DNA from: Magnetospirillum sp.
Lineage (GTDB): Bacteria > Pseudomonadota > Alphaproteobacteria > Rhodospirillales > Magnetospirillaceae
Length of the DNA stretch: 18,587 nucleotides
Direction: 5' to 3'
Assembly (NCBI GenBank): GCA_020217035.1
Contig: JAIWOG010000168.1
Location: 1-18,587, forward strand
Shown here piece after piece: positions 13,253-18,587 of the stretch (positions are counted from its first letter, which is position 1; each line of letters starts with the position of its first letter). The notes beneath the pieces are model-generated. The model searched no databases. It saw only the letters and a list, made by a program, of their open reading frames with translations, and was not told where the DNA came from. Made by a program: the position numbers and the translations under genes.

Positions 13253-14634
13253 AGCGCCTGCTGCCAATGATGCTGCTGGCCGTGGGCGCCTGTACCCAGG
13301 GTCCCGATTACGTGGCGCCGCCGCCCGACACTCCCCAGGGCTGGAGCCTGCCTTACGCCACCACGCCACAGGGGCGGGAATGGTGGCAAGCCTTCGACGA
13401 CCCGCAAGTGGCCGCCCTGGTGGTCCGCGCCTTGGCCGCCAACCCAGACCTGGCGGCGGCGGAGGCTTCGGTCCGCGCCGCCCGCGCCTTGGTGGACAAG
13501 GCGGCGGGCGGAAGGTGGCCGCAAGTGGACGGAACCGCCGACGCCGGCCGCAGCCGCACGCCGGCCAGCGAAACAGGCGGCACCAAGACCAAGGCGCGGA
13601 CCACCAACAGCCTCGCCCTGGGTTTCGACGCGACGTGGGAAGTGGATTTGTGGGGACGGTTGGGTCGTCAGGTGGAAGCCGCCGCCGCCACCGCCGAAGC
13701 GACCCAAGCCGAGGCCGACGGCGTGCGCCTGACCCTGGTCGGCGACGTGGTACGCACTTACGTGGAATTGCGCGGATATCAGCTGCGGTTGCGGGTGGCC
13801 CAGGAAACCGTCGAGTCCTATGCCGACACCGTGGGGTTGACCGAAGCCAAGTTCCAGGCCGGCACCGGTTCGGGGCTGGACTTGGCCCGCACCCAGGCGC
13901 AACTGGCGTCGTCGCGGGCCGATTTGCCGCCATTGCGGGCCGAACTGGCCGCCCGCCTGCATGCGCTGGGGGTGCTGACCGGCCAGCATCCCACCGCCTT
14001 GGCCGAGTTGCTGGATCAGCCGGGGATGGTGCCCGCCATGGTCGCCGCCCCCGGCCTGGGGCTGCCCGCCGATCTGGTGCGCAACCGTCCCGACATCCGT
14101 CAGGCCGAGCGCCAACTGGCCGCCGCCACCGCCGAAATCGGGGTGGCCCAGGCCGACCTTTACCCGTCGCTGACCCTGTCGGGATCGGTCGGCCTGTCGG
14201 CGTCCCATGCTGGATCATTGTTGGAACTGGCGTCGCGCAGTTGGTCGTTCGGTCCTTCTCTGGTCCTGCCGCTGCTGGATGGCGGCACAAGGCGGGCCGA
14301 GGTGGATTACCGCGTCGCCCTGGCACAGCAGGCCCGCGAAAATTGGCGGTCCGCCGTTCTGGCCGCCCTGGGCGAGGTCGAGGACAACCTGGCCGCCTGG
14401 GACCAGCAGGTCCGGCGCGTGCAGGCGCTGGAGGTCGCGGTGGCGACCAGCCGTGCCGCCTTGGAACTGGCGGTGGAATTGAACGACAAAGGGCTCAGCG
14501 CCTATCTGGACGTGCTGGATTCCATGCGGGAACTGCGCAGCCTGGAAGCGCAACTGGCCGAGGCCCAGGTCCAGGCGGCCACCGATCTGGTGAGCCTTTA
14601 CAAATCCTTGGGCGGTGGGGCGCCCTTGTCGTGA
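13249..14634 (+). CDS. Outer membrane efflux lipoprotein, NodT/OprM-TolC family
   Basis: This is the outer membrane channel of the exporter. The 461-aa product has a lipoprotein signal (MKRLLPMMLLAVGAC, acylated Cys at 15) followed by GPDYVAPP, the usual NodT/OprM N-terminal motif. Two OEP repeats follow. The first has WWQAFDDPQVAALVVRALAA, NPDLAAAEASVRAAR and later ATWEVDLWGRLGRQVEAA. The second has NRPDIRQAERQLAAATAEIG, VAQADLYPSLTLSGSVGLS and LPLLDGGTRRAEVDYR. Length is normal. The GTG start overlaps the fusion gene stop. Its 3' end overlaps a small convergent gene by 37 nt. The family normally serves RND pumps; here it is tied to an ABC-type inner membrane pair. Confidence 0.93.
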   Translation: MKRLLPMMLLAVGACTQGPDYVAPPPDTPQGWSLPYATTPQGREWWQAFDDPQVAALVVRALAANPDLAAAEASVRAARALVDKAAGGRWPQVDGTADAGRSRTPASETGGTKTKARTTNSLALGFDATWEVDLWGRLGRQVEAAAATAEATQAEADGVRLTLVGDVVRTYVELRGYQLRLRVAQETVESYADTVGLTEAKFQAGTGSGLDLARTQAQLASSRADLPPLRAELAARLHALGVLTGQHPTALAELLDQPGMVPAMVAAPGLGLPADLVRNRPDIRQAERQLAAATAEIGVAQADLYPSLTLSGSVGLSASHAGSLLELASRSWSFGPSLVLPLLDGGTRRAEVDYRVALAQQARENWRSAVLAALGEVEDNLAAWDQQVRRVQALEVAVATSRAALELAVELNDKGLSAYLDVLDSMRELRSLEAQLAEAQVQAATDLVSLYKSLGGGAPLS

Positions 14635-14762
14635 TCTTGCAGGTATCGTTCGACCATGGACAGCAGGAACAAGAAGTCGTCCCATCTCATGCCCATGCGG
14701 TCGGCCAGACGCACGGCGCGGGTCATCAACGGGGCGTCCAAGGGGGCGGGAACAGCGGACAT
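14598..14762 (-). CDS. Small unknown protein (54 aa), overlapping the end of the efflux gene
   Basis: I do not recognise it. The product reads MSAVPAPLDAPLMTRAVRLA, then DRMGMRWDDFLFLLSMVERY and LQDHDKGAPPPKDL. The codons are strongly G/C-ending, as in neighbouring genes, and the composition is protein-like (an amphipathic helix with W27 and an FLFLLSMV core). The ribosome site is weak (GGATGACCGATC before ATG). It is convergent with the outer membrane factor gene, overlapping its last 37 nt, and divergent from the 121-aa gene. A CGTGTAAA box lies about 30 nt upstream. It may be a small DNA-, RNA- or protein-binding factor, but nothing visible decides this. Confidence 0.5.
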   Translation of the reverse strand: MSAVPAPLDAPLMTRAVRLADRMGMRWDDFLFLLSMVERYLQDHDKGAPPPKDL

Positions 14763-14792
14763 GATCGGTCATCCGGTTAAGCTTTGCTGACC

Positions 14793-14851
14793 TTTACACG
14801 CGATCCTGGGCGGAAACTTGCGCACGGTTCGGCGGGGCTGGGTCGTGTAAA
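14793..14851. promoter_or_regulatory. Inverted CGTGTAAA pair between two divergent small genes
   Basis: TTTACACG at 14793-14800 and CGTGTAAA at 14844-14851 form an 8-bp inverted pair 43 nt apart. Each points outward toward one of the divergent genes, 28-30 nt before its ATG, as expected of -10 elements. The same heptamer CGTGTAA occurs before both ECF sigma genes. No matching T-tract is seen at the right distance, so this may be a shared promoter element, an operator pair or coincidence. Confidence 0.35.
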
Positions 14852-14879
14852 ACGCAGGTCTTCCAGAGCCAGGCGCCCC

Positions 14880-15245
14880 ATGAGCGTGTCCCGTGTCGCC
14901 CCGGCATCCGGTGCCGTGCCGCAATCCCCCGACAAGGCGGTCACCCAACCGCCCACCGGCGACGACTTGGCCCAAGCCCTGTCGGGGCTGGCCGAGGATT
15001 TGACACGAGACGGCGAAGCCACCCGTCTGGCCCGTGCCCAGTCGCAGGTGGAAGCCTTGCATTACGCCGCCCAACTGGCGGCGGCGCGAGGCGACCTGCC
15101 GGCGCTGAAGGCGTTGTCGGCGGAAGCCTTGCGAGTGGGGCGCGACCTGTCTGCGGCTGGGCTGCCGGCGGATCGGGTGGCGCCCATCCTGGAACAGGCC
15201 CGCCGCGTCGGCGGCGACAGGCCCCCTCCCGACGACACGGCTTAG
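14880..15245 (+). CDS. Unknown soluble helical protein (121 aa)
   Basis: I do not recognise the family. From the ATG at 14880 (AGG six nt upstream) the product begins MSVSRVAPASGAVPQSPDKA, a disordered Pro/Ser-rich head. A helical, Ala/Leu-rich part follows with QVEALHYAAQLAAARGDLPA and LKALSAEALRVGRDLSAAGL, and the end RPPPDDTA is Pro/Asp-rich. There is no signal peptide, membrane segment or cysteine. The frame is open 96 nt further upstream, but that part is Arg-rich, lacks a ribosome site and would span the intergenic boxes. It stands 37 nt before the hydroxy-acid dehydrogenase gene. Confidence 0.6.
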   Translation: MSVSRVAPASGAVPQSPDKAVTQPPTGDDLAQALSGLAEDLTRDGEATRLARAQSQVEALHYAAQLAAARGDLPALKALSAEALRVGRDLSAAGLPADRVAPILEQARRVGGDRPPPDDTA

Positions 15246-15282
15246 GTGTTATACCAAGCGCCGGTCATCCCAGGAGTTTCCC

Positions 15283-16431
15283 ATGCCCGTCGTCACCTGC
15301 CCTCAGGATTTTCGCGCCATCGCCCGTCGGCGGGTGCCCAGGGCGATCTTCGATTACGTGGATGGCGGCTCTTATGACGAGTTGACCCTGGCCGCCAACC
15401 GCCGTGACCTGGATGCCATCCGCCTGCGCCAAAGGGTGATGGTGGATGTCTCCGAGCGCAGGACGGAATGCCGGGTGGCGGGGGCCGAGTGTTCCATGCC
15501 GGTGGTGCTGGCCCCCACCGGTCTGGCCGGGCTGGTTCATGCGCGGGGCGAGATTTTGGCGGCGCAGGCGGCGGAAGCGGCGGGCGTGCCGTTCTGCTTG
15601 TCCACCGTTTCCATCTGTTCCATGGAAGAGGTGGCGGCGGCGACCACCAAGCCGTTCTGGTTCCAGCTTTATTTCATGAAGGATCGCGACTTCGTCGCCC
15701 AGTTGATCGCGCGGGCCGAGAAAATCGGCTGTTCCGCCCTGGTGCTGACGGTGGATTTGCCGGTCACCGGCCAGCGCCACCGCGATATCCGAAACGGCCT
15801 GTCGGTGCCGCCGCGCCTGACCCTGCCGACGCTGCTGGACCTGTTGACCAAGCCGGGCTGGGGCTTGCGCATGCTGGCCGGGCGGCGGTGGAATTTCGGC
15901 AACCTGGTCGGCCACATCCCCAAGCAGCCGGCGGGGACATCCATGGCGCAATGGATATCCGGCCAGTTCGAGCCCTCCATGGGTTGGGCCGACGTGGCGT
16001 GGATCAAGTCGCAATGGAAAGGGCCACTGGTGATCAAGGGGGTGACCGATCCCGACGACGCCCGCGCCGCCCTGGATGCCGGCGCCGATTCCATCGTGGT
16101 GTCCAACCATGGCGGCCGGCAACTGGATGGCGGGCCGTCTTCCATCGCCGCCCTGCCTGCCGTGGTCAAGGCGGTGGGCGGCCGCGCCGACATCCTGGTG
16201 GACGGCGCCATCCGGGGCGGCCACGACGTGCTGAAGGCGCTGGCCCTGGGGGCCAAGGCCACCATGATGGGCCGTGCCTTCCTGTACGGTCTGGGGGCGC
16301 AGGGCAGGGCCGGGGTCGCCAAGGTTTTGGAGCTGACCCGCAAGGAATTGGATGTCGCCATGGCCTTGACCGGCACCAACGACGTGACCGCCGCTGGACC
16401 CCACACGCTTTTCCAAGACTCCGGTCTTTAA
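15283..16431 (+). CDS. lldD: FMN-dependent alpha-hydroxy-acid dehydrogenase, L-lactate dehydrogenase (LldD) type
   Basis: This family oxidises a 2-hydroxy acid to a 2-oxo acid with FMN; LldD enzymes convert L-lactate to pyruvate at the membrane and pass electrons to the respiratory chain. The 382-aa length fits LldD. Visible catalytic and FMN positions are Y25 in FDYVDGGS, Y130 in FQLYF, D158 in LTVDLP, R165 in GQR, K252 in VIKG, and active-site H276 and R279 in SNHGGRQLDG. DGAIRGGHD (307-315) and GRAFLYG (330-336) bind the FMN phosphate. AGGAG lies 6 nt before the ATG. It precedes the methylmalonyl-CoA decarboxylase genes by 67 nt. Glycolate or mandelate could also be the substrate, so the symbol is tentative. 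Confidence 0.85.
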   Translation: MPVVTCPQDFRAIARRRVPRAIFDYVDGGSYDELTLAANRRDLDAIRLRQRVMVDVSERRTECRVAGAECSMPVVLAPTGLAGLVHARGEILAAQAAEAAGVPFCLSTVSICSMEEVAAATTKPFWFQLYFMKDRDFVAQLIARAEKIGCSALVLTVDLPVTGQRHRDIRNGLSVPPRLTLPTLLDLLTKPGWGLRMLAGRRWNFGNLVGHIPKQPAGTSMAQWISGQFEPSMGWADVAWIKSQWKGPLVIKGVTDPDDARAALDAGADSIVVSNHGGRQLDGGPSSIAALPAVVKAVGGRADILVDGAIRGGHDVLKALALGAKATMMGRAFLYGLGAQGRAGVAKVLELTRKELDVAMALTGTNDVTAAGPHTLFQDSGL

Positions 16432-16498
16432 CTCTTCGTTTGTGCGGTGCGGCAAATGCTTCTACCATCCCAGGCCGGACCATGTGGGGGAGCATTTC

Positions 16499-18052
16499 AT
16501 GGCTTTATCCGATCGCCTGAGCCAGCGTCTGGACAAGAAGCGGGCCAAGGCCATGGCCGGCGGCGGGGCCGCCAAGGCCGAAGAACGCCACGCCAAGGGC
16601 CTGTTGACGGCGCGTGAGCGTCTGGACGTTCTGTTCGACGAAGGCACCTTCCAGGAAACCGGCATGCATGTGCGCCACCATGCCACCGCTTTCGGCATGG
16701 GCGACAAGGACCTGCCCACCGACGGGGTGGTCGCCGGCAACGGCTTCGTCGCCGGCCGCCAGGTGGCCGCCTTCAGCCAGGATTTCACCGTCTCCGCCGG
16801 CACCTTGGGCAAGATGCATGCGCAAAAGCTGGTTTCCACCATGCAATACGCGCTGAAGATGGGCGTGCCCTTGGTGGCGTGCAAGGATTCCGGCGGCGCC
16901 CGCATCCAGGAAGGCGTCGATGCTTTGTCGGGCTATGGCCAGGTGTTCTATCAGAACGTCATGCTGACCGGCGTGGTGCCGCAGATCGCCCTGATTCTGG
17001 GCCCTTGCGCCGGGGGTGCGGCCTATTCGCCGGCCTTGATGGATTTCGTCATCATGACCCGGCACAACGCCCACATGTTCATCACCGGCCCCGAGGTCAT
17101 CAAGGCGGTGACCGGCCAGTCCTATTCCATGGACCAGGTGGGCAGCGCCGAGATGCACGCGACCGTCAGCGGCAACGCCCATTTCGTCGCCGAGGACGAC
17201 GTCCACGCCATCGCCATCGCCAAGGCGTTGCTGTCCTATTTGCCGTCCAACAACACCGAGGACCCGCCGCATCAGCCGTGGGCCGACATTCCGGTGGAGG
17301 CCGACTCCTATCTGGACGACCTGGTCCCCGAGGACCCGTCCGAGCCCATGGACGTGCGCCTGGTCATCGACCGTCTGGTGGACGAAGGCAGCTTCCTGGA
17401 AGTGCATGCCGGCTGGGCCTGCAACCTGATCGTCGGCCTGGCCCGCGTCGGCGGCATGGTCTGCGGCATCGTCGCCAACCAGCCGGCGGTGATGGCCGGC
17501 GCCCTTGACATCAACGCGTCCGACAAGGGGGCGCGTTTCGTGCGGTTCTGCAACGTCTTCAACATTCCCGTCGTCACCTTGGTGGACGTGCCCGGCTTCC
17601 TGCCCGGCATCGAACAGGAACGCGGCGGCATCATCCGTCACGGCGCCAAGATGTTGTTCGCTTATGGCTCGGCCACCGTGCCCAAGATCACCGTCATCCT
17701 GCGCAAGGCTTATGGCGGTTCTTACATCGCCATGTGCAGTCAGGAAATGGGCGCCGACTGGGTGCTGGCCTGGCCCAGCGCCGAGATCGCCGTCATGGGG
17801 GCGGAAGGCGCCATCAACATCCTTTATCGCAAGGAACTGGGCGAGGCCGAGGACCGTCGTGCCAAGGCCCGCGAATTGGCGGCGGCGTACCGCGACGAGT
17901 TCGCCTCGCCTTACCTGTCGGCCGGCAACGGCTACATCACCGATGTGATCATGCCGTCGGAAACCCGCGGCATGGTGGCCTTGGCGTTGCGCAAATCCTT
18001 GGCCAAGCGCGAATTGCGGCCGCCGAAGAAGCACGGCAACATTCCGCTGTAA
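16499..18052 (+). CDS. mmdA: Acyl-CoA carboxyltransferase, probable methylmalonyl-CoA decarboxylase alpha subunit
   Basis: The enzyme moves CO2 between an acyl-CoA and biotin. In the decarboxylase complex it transfers the carboxyl group of (S)-methylmalonyl-CoA to a biotin carrier. The 517-aa product has two crotonase-like halves. The N-half shows KDSGGARIQEGVDALSGYGQ (129-148) and GPCAGGAAYSPALMDF (168-183), followed by MFITGPEVIKAVTGQ. The C-half shows DVPGFLPGIEQERGGIIRHG (363-382), RKAYGGSYIAM and VMGAEGAINIL, ending PPKKHGNIPL. The ATG at 16499 has GGGGGAG six nt upstream and gives the standard MALSDRLSQRLDKK start. Sequence alone fits propionyl-CoA carboxylase beta equally well. The OadG-like and biotin carrier genes that follow favour the Na+-pump decarboxylase. 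Confidence 0.78.
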   Translation: MALSDRLSQRLDKKRAKAMAGGGAAKAEERHAKGLLTARERLDVLFDEGTFQETGMHVRHHATAFGMGDKDLPTDGVVAGNGFVAGRQVAAFSQDFTVSAGTLGKMHAQKLVSTMQYALKMGVPLVACKDSGGARIQEGVDALSGYGQVFYQNVMLTGVVPQIALILGPCAGGAAYSPALMDFVIMTRHNAHMFITGPEVIKAVTGQSYSMDQVGSAEMHATVSGNAHFVAEDDVHAIAIAKALLSYLPSNNTEDPPHQPWADIPVEADSYLDDLVPEDPSEPMDVRLVIDRLVDEGSFLEVHAGWACNLIVGLARVGGMVCGIVANQPAVMAGALDINASDKGARFVRFCNVFNIPVVTLVDVPGFLPGIEQERGGIIRHGAKMLFAYGSATVPKITVILRKAYGGSYIAMCSQEMGADWVLAWPSAEIAVMGAEGAINILYRKELGEAEDRRAKARELAAAYRDEFASPYLSAGNGYITDVIMPSETRGMVALALRKSLAKRELRPPKKHGNIPL

Positions 18053-18063
18053 GGGACTGGGAC

Positions 18064-18399
18064 ATGAACGAAACCATCGAACTGGTGCTGTTCGTCTATG
18101 GCCTGGGGGCGGTCATCGCCCTGGGGGCGGCTGTGCTGATCAAGCTGATCGTCGTCGCCCTGGCCTGGGCCGACCGCCCGCAGGCCCAGCCCCAGCTCCA
18201 GCCCGTCGCCACCCCAGCCAGGCCGGCGGTGGAGGACGGTGTTCCCGCCCATCACCTGGTGGCCATCGCGGCCGCCGCCCACGCCCTGTTCGGCGCCCAC
18301 CGCATCGTCCATATCGGCGCCGCCCGATCCGGCGCCGGTTGGGCGGCGGAAGGCCGCTTCGCCCATCACGGCTCGCACAACATCTCGCATCATCACTAA
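18064..18399 (+). CDS. mmdD: OadG/MmdD-like small membrane subunit of a sodium-pump decarboxylase
   Basis: The small subunit (OadG gamma / MmdD delta) anchors and stabilises the decarboxylase complex at the inner membrane. The 111-aa product has one N-terminal membrane helix (about 7-35, LVLFVYGLGAVIALGAAVLI), an Ala/Pro/Gln linker (38-60), then a short helix (HHLVAIAAAAHALFGAHRIV). The C-terminal GWAAEGRFAHHGSHNISHHH contains the W..EGR pattern of this family and ends in six histidines within eleven residues. OadG of Klebsiella is known to bind zinc through histidines near its C-terminus, so metal binding is plausible. It begins 11 nt after mmdA, with AAGGGAC before the ATG, and ends 10 nt before the biotin carrier gene. 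Confidence 0.8.
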   Translation: MNETIELVLFVYGLGAVIALGAAVLIKLIVVALAWADRPQAQPQLQPVATPARPAVEDGVPAHHLVAIAAAAHALFGAHRIVHIGAARSGAGWAAEGRFAHHGSHNISHHH

Positions 18400-18409
18400 G
18401 GACCGATCC

Positions 18410-18587
18410 ATGCAAAGGAAATTGCGCATCACCGTCGAGGGCAAGGTCTATGACGTGCTGGTCGAGGAACTGACCGAAAACGGCCATGCGGCGCCGTCCT
18501 ATCCGTCCATCGCCGGCACCGGGGCGCCGTCGCACGTGGCCGCCGCCCCCATCGCCGCGCCGCCGTCGCCCGTTCCCGCCGCCGCCA
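18410..18587 (+). CDS. mmdC: Biotin carrier subunit of methylmalonyl-CoA decarboxylase (3' end beyond window)
   Basis: Only the first 59 residues are visible. MQRKLRITVEGKVYDVLVEE is the characteristic N-terminus of small biotin carriers in the MmdC/OadA-C/GcdC group. It is followed by the start of an Ala/Pro-rich flexible linker (VAAAPIAAPPSPVPAAA). The biotin attachment motif (around MKM) should lie just past the window. AAGGA, overlapping the preceding stop, is well placed before the ATG. The carrier would take CO2 from MmdA and hand it to the membrane subunit MmdB, expected next. The Ala/Pro linker and the order mmdA-mmdD-mmdC support the call. Confidence 0.8.
   Translation, partial: MQRKLRITVEGKVYDVLVEELTENGHAAPSYPSIAGTGAPSHVAAAPIAAPPSPVPAAA

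Noticed and set aside
11408..14326. A 972-codon open frame on the minus strand, antisense to the exporter genes
   Set aside because: Its translation is low-complexity Arg/Gly/Pro/His-rich sequence without domains, while the plus strand encodes four clear protein families across the same bases. Such antisense frames are common in GC-rich DNA.
14784..14879. Longer start for the 121-aa protein
   Set aside because: The upstream 32 codons are Arg-rich, lack a ribosome site and cover the intergenic CGTGTAAA box.
16505..18034. A 509-codon minus-strand frame opposite the carboxyltransferase gene
   Set aside because: It mirrors codon bias of the real gene, and the plus strand has full carboxyltransferase motifs.
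16499..18052. Annotation as propionyl-CoA carboxylase beta subunit (pccB)
   Set aside because: Sequence motifs are shared, but the OadG-like and separate biotin carrier genes directly downstream fit the decarboxylase pump better. It remains the main alternative.

Overview
The window is GC-rich DNA with short intergenic gaps, frequent 4-nt gene overlaps and strong G/C bias at third codon positions. The protein families (alphaproteobacterial-type flagellin without a long hypervariable domain, FlgN/FlgK layout, NodT-type outer membrane factor, CnrX-like metal sensor) suggest an alphaproteobacterium. A Rhodospirillales / Magnetospirillum-like organism is my best guess, made from memory of gene style and not from a search.

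Positions 1-8143 are a flagellar region read on the minus strand. One run is flgD - flgE - a 115-aa unknown - flgN - flgK (flgK is cut by the window edge). It builds the hook and the first hook-filament junction protein together with its export chaperone. A second run is flagellin - fliD - fliS - an 83-aa unknown: filament subunit, filament cap and flagellin chaperone. A terminator-like hairpin and a pair of inverted REP-like palindromes separate the two runs. A 27-bp tandem repeat that copies the 3' end of the 115-aa gene, stop codon included, lies before flgN.

Positions 8243-10316, also minus strand, carry two related ECF sigma factor genes. The upstream one overlaps a small single-pass membrane protein (probable anti-sigma factor) by 4 nt, and this is followed 2 nt later by a membrane-anchored periplasmic heavy-metal-sensor-like protein. 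The set resembles CnrY/CnrX/CnrH-type cell-surface signalling. The second sigma gene follows with its own promoter-like region and lies just upstream of the flagellin gene. Both sigma genes share a T-tract plus CGTGTAA upstream pattern.

Positions 10464-14634, plus strand and divergent from the sigma operon, encode a tightly overlapping tripartite exporter: FtsX-type ABC permease, ATPase, HlyD-type membrane fusion protein and TolC/NodT-type outer membrane lipoprotein. Its position across a 147-bp gap from the metal-sensor/sigma operon makes it a candidate target of that regulator.

Positions 14598-15245 hold two small divergent genes of unknown function (54 and 121 aa) around an inverted pair of CGTGTAAA boxes. 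Positions 15283-18587 carry an FMN-dependent alpha-hydroxy-acid (L-lactate-type) dehydrogenase, then an acyl-CoA carboxyltransferase, an OadG-like small membrane subunit and the start of a biotin carrier protein. The last three look like the beginning of a Na+-translocating methylmalonyl-CoA decarboxylase operon (mmdA-D-C, with the membrane pump subunit expected beyond the window). I saw no tRNA, rRNA, CRISPR array, transposase or phage gene. No stretch over 300 bases lacks a gene; the longest gap is 4099-4381.
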